Source of the DNA: Methanomassiliicoccales archaeon
GTDB lineage: Archaea > Thermoplasmatota > Thermoplasmata > RBG-16-68-12 > SOIM01
Reading direction: 5' to 3'
NCBI GenBank assembly: GCA_030593295.1
Contig: JAUVHO010000011.1
Location: 1-45,638, forward strand
Length of the DNA: 45,638 nucleotides
Shown: piece after piece, positions 1 through 7,629 of the stretch
Layout: each line of letters starts with the position of its first letter
Numbering within the stretch: position 1 is the stretch's first letter
Notes under the pieces: generated by a model
What the model saw: only the letters and a program-made list of their open reading frames with translations
Database searches by the model: none
What the model was told of the DNA's origin: nothing
Translations under genes and position numbers: made by a program

Positions 1-400
1 AGTGCTCCCTCTCCCTCATCGAGTACAGGTATGCCGAGAACATACCCAGGTCCGGGGCGAAGGCCGCCAGCCACATGAGGTGGGACGCGACCCTCTGGAG
101 TTCCAGTGCGATGACCCTGAGATACTTTGCCCTATCGGGGATCTCCAAATCCATCATCTCCTCGACGGAGATGCAGTAGGCATGCGCCCAAGTCAAGGAA
201 GAAACGTAGCAGAGCCTGTCCATCAGCGGGATTATCTGGTTGTAGTCCCTCTTCTCGCACAGCTTTTCCACGCCTCTGTGCAGGTATCCTAGAATGGGTA
301 TGGATTCCACTATGATCTCGCCATCCACACGTACCTTCAGGTTCCAGAGCCCATGGTTCATGGGATGTTGCGGACCCATATTTATCCACATATCACTCAT
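1..400 (-). CDS. nuoD: NADH-quinone oxidoreductase subunit D (49 kDa), 5' part only
   Basis: Partial gene that runs off the left edge; the first 133 codons are visible. The ORF track shows only a shadow frame here, but reading the minus strand from the ATG at 400 gives MSDMWINMGPQHPMNHG, the classic start of the 49 kDa subunit of complex I and related Fpo/Mbh complexes. The next landmarks are HRGVEK and then the DRLCY...AHAY region, where the quinone-site tyrosine lies in characterised enzymes. The protein sits in the peripheral arm next to the N2 cluster subunit and helps form the electron-acceptor site. The start overlaps the end of nuoC by 8 bases, so the two are translationally coupled. 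Family assignment is firm; the electron donor (NADH, F420H2 or ferredoxin) cannot be read from this piece. Confidence 0.93.
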   Translation of the reverse strand, partial: MSDMWINMGPQHPMNHGLWNLKVRVDGEIIVESIPILGYLHRGVEKLCEKRDYNQIIPLMDRLCYVSSLTWAHAYCISVEEMMDLEIPDRAKYLRVIALELQRVASHLMWLAAFAPDLGMFSAYLYSMREREH

Positions 401-848
401 CGGATTGACCCTCGAAGTCCTTTCTCAACGGATAATAGAGAACGTCATCTGGCAGTAGAATGCGCCTGAGATCTGGATGACCCTCGAATGTGATGCCCAT
501 CATGTCGTAGGCCTCTCTCTCAGGGAAGTCGGCTCCTCTCCAAACCTCGCTCAGGGAATCGACCTTGGGATCGTCCTTTGGGATCTTGACATGAAGCTCA
601 ACGATGTATTCCTCAAGGTATGAGGTGATGTGGTAAACACATTCAAAATTCTCGGGCCAATCAACTGCGGACACAAGGTTGAGATGTTCGCAGTGGAGTT
701 CATCTCTTAGGAACTTGCAGAACGGTAGAATGGACTCCCGCGGTATAGAAAGCCGGATAAGACCCTCTCTTGGAAACCCGATATCGCTGACCGTGTCTCC
801 GAAATGTTCCCTGAGCGCTCCCGCAACTTCAGTCCCCTTCATCCTCAC
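393..848 (-). CDS. nuoC: NADH-quinone oxidoreductase subunit C (30 kDa)
   Basis: About 150 residues, the size of a stand-alone 30 kDa subunit. The family signature lies in the C-terminal third: WRGADFPEREAYDMMGI, then FEGHPDLRRILLP. The subunit is part of the peripheral arm and packs on NuoD. The track start at 848 is a GTG; an ATG two codons further in (842) is an equally good start. No NuoD domain is fused to it, unlike the NuoCD fusion of enteric bacteria. It is first in a leftward pair with nuoD, while nuoA and nuoB lie on the other side of a small regulator and point the other way. A box A-like CATATATCA lies about 50 bases upstream. Confidence 0.93.
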   Translation of the reverse strand: MRMKGTEVAGALREHFGDTVSDIGFPREGLIRLSIPRESILPFCKFLRDELHCEHLNLVSAVDWPENFECVYHITSYLEEYIVELHVKIPKDDPKVDSLSEVWRGADFPEREAYDMMGITFEGHPDLRRILLPDDVLYYPLRKDFEGQSDE

Positions 849-895
849 TAGCCCCGATGATCGTCCGCTCGGAAAGGTTCGATGGATATTCGTTT

Positions 896-904
896 TGATA
901 TATG
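896..904 (-). promoter_or_regulatory. Box A-like TATA element for nuoC-nuoD
   Basis: The minus strand reads CATATATCA in an AT-rich patch about 55 bases upstream of nuoC. A start site about 26 bases downstream would leave a leader of roughly 30 bases. The call rests on sequence resemblance only. Confidence 0.4.
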
Positions 905-1082
905 TTCATTTTGTCTGTCGTGGGGGGTTTGGATGTTGAAAATGTCGGTGTAATAATGTCTCATGTCATAATCTCGACATCTGGAGATTGGCTATCGACG
1001 CAAACTTGAACGCATAGTGCAATGTAAGAGCGTCCAAAAGACCTGCCGAACTGCCGGGGTTGCCCCGATAACACGGCTGGGA

Positions 1083-1406
1083 CTAACGATCGTGTTCGTC
1101 TAGGACGTGGATCCGGAGATGCTTGCAAATGACGCATATTCTATCGATTCTGGCCGAGGTGGAAATCCCGTTGGTCAGAGCCTCCCCCAGAGCCCGAATC
1201 TTCTTCTCGATATCGGGATGTCGGTCAATGAGGGTTGCGTCACCTCTCTTGTCACTGAAATAATGACTGACCGCGGCTTGGCTTATTCCAAGAATCTCCG
1301 AAACCTCTGTCTGGTTCTTCCCTGCTTCTTCCATCAATATCTTTGTAAGACCCCTCCTGATGGTCGGGAGAACCTTGTGTGAGTCGATCTCGCATGGCTG
1401 TGTCAT
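1083..1406 (-). CDS. Small archaeal XRE-type HTH regulator with C-terminal CxxC
   Basis: 107 residues. Residues about 22-55 form a helix-turn-helix of the XRE/Cro type (NQTEVSEILGISQAAVSHYF). The C-terminus has a CVIC pair that could bind metal or sense redox state. Size and layout match the predicted archaeal regulators of the COG2522 kind. It lies between the two divergent arms of the nuo cluster, so it may control them, but its target is not shown by the sequence. A box A-like TTATATAG stretch (about 1439-1448) and a short inverted repeat (1409-1421) precede the ATG, suggesting self-regulation. Confidence 0.8.
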   Translation of the reverse strand: MTQPCEIDSHKVLPTIRRGLTKILMEEAGKNQTEVSEILGISQAAVSHYFSDKRGDATLIDRHPDIEKKIRALGEALTNGISTSARIDRICVICKHLRIHVLDEHDR

Positions 1407-1408
1407 GG

Positions 1409-1421
1409 TTACACGACGTAA
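1409..1421. promoter_or_regulatory. Short inverted repeat at the regulator start, possible operator
   Basis: TTAC-acgac-GTAA lies between the regulator's box A and its ATG, where a bound protein would block transcription start. A second dyad, GTGA-cgtt-TCAC, is at 1463-1474 upstream of the box A. Both have arms of only four bases and could be chance. Confidence 0.25.
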
Positions 1422-1568
1422 TACTCAAGCATATCGGTGCTATATAATTCTACTGAAATGACGTGACGTTTCACATAATCTCAAGGGCGATTCTCGTAAG
1501 TCTGGCATCTCCTTTTTTCCGCTAACGAACATCCGAATGCGTTTGGGGGTTTTTGACAGGTAGAATAC

Positions 1569-1577
1569 TTTTTATAA
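1569..1577 (+). promoter_or_regulatory. Box A (TATA) for nuoA-nuoB
   Basis: TTTTTATAA is centred 27 bases before the nuoA ATG. Archaeal transcription starts about 26 bases after box A, so the transcript would begin at or next to the start codon (leaderless). No Shine-Dalgarno motif is visible before the ATG, which agrees. Confidence 0.6.
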
Positions 1578-1599
1578 TGATTTCCCAATTCCTCCACCG

Positions 1600-1962
1600 A
1601 TGCTCCTGGAAGACTATCTGCCCGTTCTTGTCTTCGCAATAATATGCATCATTTTTCCACCGGTAACGTATTTTCTGAACCGACTGTTCCGACCGACCAA
1701 GAAGACACCTTTGAAGCACTCCACCTACGAATGTGGGGAGGTCCCGATAGGAACAGCGCACATACAATTCACCTTCCAGTACTACATGTACGCGATACTC
1801 TTCGTGGCATTTGACGTGGTGGTCATCTTCCTTGTTCTTTGGGCGCTGGTGTTCGACAGCAGCATGAGTTACGTGGCGCTCGCGTCCGTGGCCCTTTTCG
1901 TCCTTCTGGTCGGAGTGGCGGTGGGAGTCTCCCTCAAGAAAGAGAAAGAGGTCTTGATTTGA
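1600..1962 (+). CDS. nuoA: NADH-quinone oxidoreductase subunit A
   Basis: 120 residues with three predicted membrane helices (about 8-28, 63-85 and 90-112). The loop signature YECGEVPIGTAHIQF followed by FQYYMYAILFVAFD identifies NuoA, a membrane subunit at the joint between the two arms of complex I. One residue is odd: the usual FD-[VI]-E motif reads FDVVV, so the conserved intramembrane glutamate is valine (codon GTG at 1819-1821). It starts a rightward pair with nuoB and looks leaderless. The identity is secure; the effect of the missing carboxylate is not known. Confidence 0.92.
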   Translation: MLLEDYLPVLVFAIICIIFPPVTYFLNRLFRPTKKTPLKHSTYECGEVPIGTAHIQFTFQYYMYAILFVAFDVVVIFLVLWALVFDSSMSYVALASVALFVLLVGVAVGVSLKKEKEVLI

Positions 1963-1973
1963 ACGAGGAGAAG

Positions 1974-2522
1974 ATGGGCATCGCCGGGATCAACTCCGAA
2001 GAGCTCATGGAATGGATCGGGACCGCTTTCGGGAAGACGATGGAGAAGACAAGGCTGAAGGATTTCGTTAACTTTCTGACCGAGAGGCTGTGGAACTGGA
2101 GCCGGAGGAATAGTCTGTGGCCATTGCACTGGGGGTTGATGTGCTGTTCCATAGAGATGGCGGCTGCTTTCTCTCCCAGGTATGATATTGAGAGGTTTGG
2201 AGTTCTGTTCAGGTCGACACCAAGACAGGTTGACATCCTCCTAGTTAACGGCCCGGTGAGCCGCAAGGTGGCTCCATCGATAAGAAGATTGTACGAGCAG
2301 ATTCCCGAGCCAAAATGGGTGATCGCCATGGGGGAGTGCGCCATATGCGGAGGGCCGTACTACGATTCCTACAACATACTGGAAGGCGTGGAAAAAGTGG
2401 TACCGGTCGACGTCTACATACCAGGGTGCCCGGTAAGGCCTGAAGCCCTAATAGATGGCTTCATCCAGCTGAGGGAGAAGATAAAGAAAGAGAAGAAGGG
2501 ATTGTTCCTTCAGCCGAAGTGA
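1974..2522 (+). CDS. nuoB: NADH-quinone oxidoreductase subunit B, N2 cluster
   Basis: About 182 residues. It holds the four cysteines that bind the terminal N2 [4Fe-4S] cluster: the paired CC in GLMCCSIEM, the one in MGECAICGG, and the one in PGCPVRPEAL. It passes electrons to the acceptor at the NuoD interface. The track ORF begins far upstream inside nuoA. Two realistic starts are ATG 1974 (GAGGAG only three bases before it) and TTG 1959, which overlaps the nuoA stop and has GAGGT six bases upstream; the choice is open. In most genomes nuoC and nuoD follow directly, but here a MATE gene follows. Confidence 0.93.
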   Translation: MGIAGINSEELMEWIGTAFGKTMEKTRLKDFVNFLTERLWNWSRRNSLWPLHWGLMCCSIEMAAAFSPRYDIERFGVLFRSTPRQVDILLVNGPVSRKVAPSIRRLYEQIPEPKWVIAMGECAICGGPYYDSYNILEGVEKVVPVDVYIPGCPVRPEALIDGFIQLREKIKKEKKGLFLQPK

Positions 2523-2577
2523 GCCGTTTTGAAGGCTTGTCTTTTGCACGATTAGTAATCTTGATCAGGCGGAACAA

Positions 2578-4005
2578 ATGAAGAACAAAGTGACTGAAGA
2601 GATGCAGAAGAAGATTATCAGCGGTCCCATTCTCAAGACCCTCTTCATGCTCAGCTGGCCCATCATGGCGACACATTTCTTCCAGATAGCCTACAACCTG
2701 ATAGACACATATTGGCTTGGAAGGGTCAGCGTCGAAGCGGTGGCGGCACCAACCCTGGCATGGCCGATGGTATTCCTGTTGATATCTGTCGCCGGAGGAC
2801 TATCTGTCGCCGGCGTGGCGCTTGTCTCGCAGTACGTTGGTGCCAAGGACGAGAAGGAGGTCAAGAAGTCCGCTGGTCAGGTGATAACGCTACTCACGAT
2901 TGTCGGCGTGATCGTGTCGATGCTGGGAATACTGGCAAGCGACTCTATCCTTCAATTCATTGGAGCAGAACAGGATGTCCTGGACCTCGCGTCACCGTAC
3001 ATCAAGATAGTCTTCGCCAGCATGCCCTGGATGTTCGTCATAATGTCCTACTCCTTCATTCTCCGCGGTTGGGGGGACACGCGGACACCGATGTACATCT
3101 CAGCTCTGAGCGTGGGCCTGAACATCATCCTGGACCCCGTAATGATATTCGGAGTTGAGGGACTGATACCGCCCATGGGAGTGACCGGAGCGGCCATTGC
3201 CACCTTCATCTCCCGCACCGTGGGGGGACTGCTGGCCATCTATCTATTATTCAACGCGAAGAAGACTTTGAGCATATCCATATCCGACCTCAAGGTCGAG
3301 AAGAAGAAGGCGAAGCAGATATTCAAGATAGGCATCCCGGCATCCATCGGGCAGGCGCTGGTCTCGTTCGGTTTCGTGGTCATGGTCGGGTTCGTTGCCA
3401 GGGCGGGAGCAGACGCGATGATGGGGAAGGAGATAATCGCTGCCTACGGCATCGGAACCAGGGTAATCAACATCATTTTCGTCATAATCGGGGGCCTCAC
3501 TGGCGCTGCCATAACCATGATCGGGCAGAACCTGGGAGCTGGAAAACCAGATAGAGCAGCGAAGACCCTGCGCATGACGATTTTATCGGCCACGCTGATA
3601 CTCTTCGCGTGCACCTTCACGTTCTTCGTCTTCCGCGCGGAGATATATGGAGTTTTCATTGACGACCCCGTGGTGATAGAACAGGGAGGGACGTATCTCA
3701 TGATATTCGGCCTCTCCACGACATTCTTTGGCGTCTATGCAAGTTCTCTCTCGGCATTTCAGGGGTCCGGCCAGACAGTACCGACGATGATCCTTGGGTT
3801 CATCAGGCTCTGGTTGATGAGGATTCCCCTCTCTTTCTTGCTGGCGTTCCAATTTGGATATGGGATTGAAGGTCTTTGGTGGGGGATGGCGTTAAGCAAC
3901 GTCACGAGCGCAGCGGCGGCCCTGGCATGGGTATCCTTGGGCAGATGGAAGAAAGCGGTGATAGACAAGCCGCCCAAGGTTGGGGATGTTGAAGGAGTGT
4001 TGTGA
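2578..4005 (+). CDS. MATE family multidrug/cation exporter
   Basis: 475 residues, typical for the family, with about 12 membrane helices in two similar halves. The start (ILKTLFMLSWPIMATHFFQ, then NLIDTYWLGR) is the standard entry to the first MatE domain; the second begins near residue 245 (IFKIGIPASIGQAL). MATE proteins export drugs, organic cations or metabolites using H+ or Na+ gradients; the substrate here is unknown. It follows nuoB on the same strand after a 55-base gap with no strong promoter, so read-through from nuoAB is possible. Confidence 0.9.
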   Translation: MKNKVTEEMQKKIISGPILKTLFMLSWPIMATHFFQIAYNLIDTYWLGRVSVEAVAAPTLAWPMVFLLISVAGGLSVAGVALVSQYVGAKDEKEVKKSAGQVITLLTIVGVIVSMLGILASDSILQFIGAEQDVLDLASPYIKIVFASMPWMFVIMSYSFILRGWGDTRTPMYISALSVGLNIILDPVMIFGVEGLIPPMGVTGAAIATFISRTVGGLLAIYLLFNAKKTLSISISDLKVEKKKAKQIFKIGIPASIGQALVSFGFVVMVGFVARAGADAMMGKEIIAAYGIGTRVINIIFVIIGGLTGAAITMIGQNLGAGKPDRAAKTLRMTILSATLILFACTFTFFVFRAEIYGVFIDDPVVIEQGGTYLMIFGLSTTFFGVYASSLSAFQGSGQTVPTMILGFIRLWLMRIPLSFLLAFQFGYGIEGLWWGMALSNVTSAAAALAWVSLGRWKKAVIDKPPKVGDVEGVL

Positions 4006-4059
4006 GAGAACGCGTACCCCTTACAATGGTCTTGGATAATCCTGAATCATCATCCGATC

Positions 4060-5289
4060 CTAAACCATAGGACCGATGCCATGTTTCCTGCCGGCCGGAT
4101 CCTCAGCCTTGAGCAGAAAGAGCCCTGTTATGACCAGCCAGAAGAAGCAGACCACGAACGGCAACGCGGTTATCCTATCGGGATCGGCGAACGTAGCAAC
4201 GGCGGTCAGAATAAGGGGTCCAAGGACAAAACCTGCATCTCCAATTGTGCGGTACAACCCCATCGCGGTTCCCATGGTCTTTTTGTCGGAAAGATCCGCG
4301 GCCCAAGCGGCCATTGGGCCGGTAAGCCCTAGGCTCAGACCGAAGACAAGCATGGCGACGACCAGGCCGGTGAGATCCCGGGCCAAAGGTATGAAGAGAC
4401 AGGACACGCCACCCAATATCAAGCTTGTCGTGAATGGGATCTTCCTTCCGTATTTGTCCGCTATTATCCCCGCAGGCACGATCGTGATAAGAGAAGTAAG
4501 GGCGACACCGGTCAAAACAAGACCTATGATGCCAGCGTCATATCCGAAGTTCTGGAAGGCCATGATGGGGAAGATGGTCGCAATGATCCCTCCCCTGGCG
4601 AAGAAGGCGGCCAACGTGCCGGAATTTACGATGAGGAAGGAACGATTGGACATGACCTTCTTGATCTCGGCCTTCACGTCCCTCTGGGCGAGTTCCTCCT
4701 TCGGGACAGCTTCATCTTTCTTGATCAGAACAACATGGATCCCGAATCCGATGGCTGTCATGATGGCATAGGCAAGGAACGGTGCAGCATTCCCGAAGTT
4801 CACCGCGACAAGACCTCCAATCCCAGGTCCTGTGACCATCCCAAGGAGCAATGCGCCGACGAAGATGCCCATAAAGAAGCCTCTTCTCTCGATCTGGGTG
4901 TTCTTCGCCAGGTAGGAGGTGGACATGGTCGAATAGAAAGCCGATCCGATGCCCTCGAATACCCTGGCCAAAACAAGGACCTGGTATCCATTGCCAAAGA
5001 TCTCGTGAATGTCATACGCGAAGTAGGCGATGATGGAGGCCACGATGATTATGACGAGTCCGATCGACATTGCGGTCTTGTTTCCGATTCGATCCCCGAT
5101 GATCCCCGCGGGCAATGAGAGGAAAACTCTAGCTACGGCGAAACTGCCCATCAGAACTCCAACCATCACCCAGTCGGCGCCAAAATCCCCAGCATATGCC
5201 GGCAGGATGGGGGATATGATTGTAACGCCGGTCATAACCAGATAGATGATTATGGAAAGTACCAGCACCGTTCTCATTTCTTTGTTCAT
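4060..5289 (-). CDS. Major facilitator superfamily transporter
   Basis: 409 residues with about 12 membrane helices. The loop motif GIIGDRIGNKTAM (residues about 62-74) is the MFS motif A between helices 2 and 3, and a second copy (GIIADKYGRKIPF) lies at the matching place in the second half. The architecture resembles drug/proton antiporters, but nothing in the sequence fixes the substrate. It converges on the MATE gene and has its own box A, with the ATG about 30 bases downstream, so it is probably a single-gene leaderless transcript. Confidence 0.9.
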   Translation of the reverse strand: MNKEMRTVLVLSIIIYLVMTGVTIISPILPAYAGDFGADWVMVGVLMGSFAVARVFLSLPAGIIGDRIGNKTAMSIGLVIIIVASIIAYFAYDIHEIFGNGYQVLVLARVFEGIGSAFYSTMSTSYLAKNTQIERRGFFMGIFVGALLLGMVTGPGIGGLVAVNFGNAAPFLAYAIMTAIGFGIHVVLIKKDEAVPKEELAQRDVKAEIKKVMSNRSFLIVNSGTLAAFFARGGIIATIFPIMAFQNFGYDAGIIGLVLTGVALTSLITIVPAGIIADKYGRKIPFTTSLILGGVSCLFIPLARDLTGLVVAMLVFGLSLGLTGPMAAWAADLSDKKTMGTAMGLYRTIGDAGFVLGPLILTAVATFADPDRITALPFVVCFFWLVITGLFLLKAEDPAGRKHGIGPMV

Positions 5290-5314
5290 CGGTTCTCTCT
5301 GCTAAAGTCCCCGG

Positions 5315-5323
5315 TTTATTAAA
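5315..5323 (-). promoter_or_regulatory. Box A for the MFS gene
   Basis: The minus strand reads TTTAATAAA, centred 30 bases upstream of the ATG at 5289. No Shine-Dalgarno motif is visible, consistent with a leaderless or very short leader. Confidence 0.55.
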
Positions 5324-5403
5324 GCTTGCTCAGTGGGTATCGAGCTACAGGCGACACATTCTCAATATATCTAAATAGAGATTCAGAGTAGCCATCGGAG
5401 ATT

Positions 5404-5432
5404 TGATGGATTCTGAAGTCTGGCTTCATCAA
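5404..5432. promoter_or_regulatory. Interrupted inverted repeat upstream of the AbrB-PhoU gene
   Basis: TTGATG-gattc-TGAAG-tctgg-CTTCATCAA: the right arm can pair with TGAAG (five bases) or with an interrupted TTGATG...AAG. It ends about 18 bases before the PhoU gene's box A, a reasonable place for a regulator site. Confidence 0.25.
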
Positions 5433-5449
5433 AGGCACAGTAAGAAAAC

Positions 5450-5458
5450 ACTATATAG
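5450..5458 (+). promoter_or_regulatory. Box A for the AbrB-PhoU gene
   Basis: ACTATATAG is centred 26 bases before the ATG at 5480, pointing to a leaderless start. A GAGG also lies five bases before the ATG and could act if transcription starts further upstream. Confidence 0.6.
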
Positions 5459-5479
5459 AAAGCACGAATTGAGGCACCC

Positions 5480-6484
5480 ATGAACCCGGAAACGAGGAAA
5501 GTGCAAATCACCGGAGGATCGACCTACATCATCTCACTCCCCAAGAGCTGGGCGGAGAGCAGCAGGATAGAGAAGGGGGACAGCCTGACACTCTGGCCGA
5601 GGGACGACGGTCATCTCATTATTGAACCCAGGACCATCTCGAAGAAGAGGACGGAAGAGATAACGCTCTCAGAGGAGCCGCCAACACACCTGCTCAGAAG
5701 GCTCATAGGACTCTACATGGCAGGCCACCGTCAGATGAAACTGAAGACCGAGAAAAGAATGAGCCAGAAGACCAGAAAGGCGATCAAGGAACTGACAAAA
5801 CGAGCCGTCGGCACGGAGATCATGGAGGAGTCCAGCGATTTCGTCCTGATACAGGATTTTCTGGACCCAAGCGATCTTCCGATGGATAAGACGGTTCGCC
5901 GGATGGTCGTGATGGCATCATCCATGTTCACGGACAGCATCATATCGGTCATGGATAACAACATAGACCTGGCCAAGGACGTGCAGTCGAGAGATGATGA
6001 GATAGATCGTCTATACTGGCTGGTCTCAAAGCAGTTCAACATGGTCCTCAACGACCCCATACTTGCATCAAAGATGGGCATGACGAGCCCCCAGTGCATG
6101 AACTTCAGAGCGGTCGCCAGGACGATAGAGAGGATAGCGGACCACGCGTGCAAGATCGCGGCCAACTCCGCAGAGCTCAAGAAGGAGGATGTCGCACCGA
6201 AGACGTTGAAGCTCATCGAAGAATACTCGTCCTTCTCGGCCGACCTCTTCGAGAAATCAATGAAATCCTTCTACGGGAAGGACCTCAAGCTTGCCAACGA
6301 GACCATGGACGTTGCGGAAGAGGGAGCAACATTCAGAAAGAAACTGGCCAGGAACATACCCAAAGCAGATTCCACAGTTGCCGTGGCCCTGGCCTTCATC
6401 AGCGACAGCATAGAAAGAGTGGCATCCTACTCAACCAATATCTGCGAGATAGCGATCAACCATGTGACGCTTGAGGAGAGCTAG
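5480..6484 (+). CDS. AbrB-domain PhoU-like phosphate regulator
   Basis: 334 residues. Residues 1-55 form a SpoVT/AbrB swapped-hairpin DNA-binding domain (QITGGSTYIISLPKSWA); residues about 110-330 are helical and match two PhoU modules (MASSMFTDSI, AVARTIERIADHACKIA, FISDSIERVASYSTNICEIA). This fusion is a known archaeal form of the phosphate-uptake regulator. PhoU proteins normally act with a Pst transporter, but none is present here, so it may act in trans or control the neighbouring transporters. Its stop codon shares the palindrome CTAG with the stop of the facing gene at 6481. Confidence 0.88.
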   Translation: MNPETRKVQITGGSTYIISLPKSWAESSRIEKGDSLTLWPRDDGHLIIEPRTISKKRTEEITLSEEPPTHLLRRLIGLYMAGHRQMKLKTEKRMSQKTRKAIKELTKRAVGTEIMEESSDFVLIQDFLDPSDLPMDKTVRRMVVMASSMFTDSIISVMDNNIDLAKDVQSRDDEIDRLYWLVSKQFNMVLNDPILASKMGMTSPQCMNFRAVARTIERIADHACKIAANSAELKKEDVAPKTLKLIEEYSSFSADLFEKSMKSFYGKDLKLANETMDVAEEGATFRKKLARNIPKADSTVAVALAFISDSIERVASYSTNICEIAINHVTLEES

Positions 6485-7083
6485 TCCTCTTCCTCGGGTT
6501 CCTCTTCGGGCTCTTTGGCCTCTTCTTTCTCCTTCCTAACCTTCTCGCGAATGTAGGACTGGAGCATGTCATGCCATCTCTTGGTGTCCTTGATCAGCAG
6601 CTTTCTGGCGATCCTGTCCTCATCGCTGGGCAGGTACACCTCCCCGAATGCCTTCCCCGCAATACTGCCAATGAGGGATATTGGAAGGAGGAAGATCGAT
6701 GAAAGGACGACCGATTGCCTCTCCTGGTCAGTGGATCCCAGCTGGGTCATATCCTGGACAGTGCCGGTGATCAGAGGGAGGAACAGCACGACGAATATCA
6801 GGCCGATTGCCATGCCAGTGAGGATGAACGAACTGTAAACGGCGACCTTCTCATCAAACTCGCTGAGCATCGCCCCTGTAACGAAGCCGCAGAAGCCTGG
6901 AACGACAAGGAAGGCAATGCCGGCGTCTCCCGGGTCGATGGGCGAGAACTCCGGGAAGAAGGTGGAGAAGAAGAAGTACGTTATGATCACAGCTGAAGCT
7001 AGGGTCCAACCCAGGACCATGAGGACAAAGTAGGACCTCTTGACGGGTTTCAATTCAATAGGGCTCGACTCCTCTACTTCCAA
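6481..7083 (-). CDS. Four-helix membrane protein of unknown function, end of opp operon
   Basis: 200 residues with four predicted membrane helices (about 20-42, 55-72, 82-106 and 128-148) and a charged cytoplasmic tail rich in K and E (ends EPEEEPEEED). I do not recognise a family. The start is a TTG at 7083 with a GAGGAGTG ribosome site seven bases upstream; no ATG fits before the first helix. It overlaps the upstream 188-residue gene by 29 bases and is the last gene of the leftward opp operon, so a role linked to the importer is possible but unproven. Its stop overlaps that of the facing PhoU gene. Confidence 0.75.
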   Translation of the reverse strand: MEVEESSPIELKPVKRSYFVLMVLGWTLASAVIITYFFFSTFFPEFSPIDPGDAGIAFLVVPGFCGFVTGAMLSEFDEKVAVYSSFILTGMAIGLIFVVLFLPLITGTVQDMTQLGSTDQERQSVVLSSIFLLPISLIGSIAGKAFGEVYLPSDEDRIARKLLIKDTKRWHDMLQSYIREKVRKEKEEAKEPEEEPEEED

Positions 7084-7621
7084 GGAATGACACTCCTCTT
7101 ACTACTTCGATCAGGTCTATGTACTCAAATGTGAACCACAGGGTCCCGAAGACATACGGATAATACTTCCCATTAGCGGTAGTGTTGAGAATCGACATGA
7201 AGACTGAGCCGCCGCTGACAGTCATGCGGACGGGAATGGTCATCGACTCTCCCGGACGGATGATGTGGGAATCGGCCTTCTGAAGATTGAACTGTCCTAT
7301 GCCAACGAGTATCTCATTCATCTTCCCCAAGAAGGGGCGGGTATCGGAAAGGTTGTCCATGTAGATGTAGGCCTCGATGCCGGTAACGTAAATGGTCAGA
7401 CTGGACGGATTGGAGACCGTGAAAAGAACCTCCACGGTCTGGTCCTGCGACTCGTCGGTGATGAGCGGAATGCGGACCTCGGATATCTCTATGTTCTGCG
7501 GGATCTCCGAAGCGGTCTCGGTGTAGTTCAGGTAATTGACCGAAGTGACGTATAGAAGCCCGAATGATAGCAATGAGATGACTATGAAGGAAATCCCGAT
7601 CAAACGAACGAGTTTGTTCAC
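7055..7621 (-). CDS. Membrane-anchored extracytoplasmic beta-domain protein, unknown
   Basis: 188 residues: one N-terminal membrane helix (about 7-27) followed by an outside domain with alternating beta-type segments (VEVLFTVSNPSSLTIYVTGIEAYI, in part; MTIPVRMTVSGG), which recalls the fold of LEA-14/WHy-type or other Ig-like domains, without a firm match. The start is a GTG at 7621; its ribosome site GGTG follows the oppF stop codon, so the gene is translated as part of the operon. With the overlapping four-helix protein it may form an accessory pair for the peptide importer (inference from position only). Confidence 0.75.
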   Translation of the reverse strand: MNKLVRLIGISFIVISLLSFGLLYVTSVNYLNYTETASEIPQNIEISEVRIPLITDESQDQTVEVLFTVSNPSSLTIYVTGIEAYIYMDNLSDTRPFLGKMNEILVGIGQFNLQKADSHIIRPGESMTIPVRMTVSGGSVFMSILNTTANGKYYPYVFGTLWFTFEYIDLIEVVRGVSFLGSRGVEPY

Positions 7622-7629
7622 GCGGACAC

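Noticed and set aside
132-389. 85-residue minus-strand ORF at the left end
   Set aside because: Wrong frame; the adjacent minus frame from ATG 400 encodes a clear NuoD N-terminus.
1839-1973. Upstream extension of the nuoB ORF
   Set aside because: It overlaps nuoA in another frame and gives a low-complexity RG-rich peptide; NuoB homology begins later.
4076-4771. 231-residue plus-strand ORF opposite the MFS gene
   Set aside because: It is antisense to a clear 12-helix transporter and has no domain pattern of its own.
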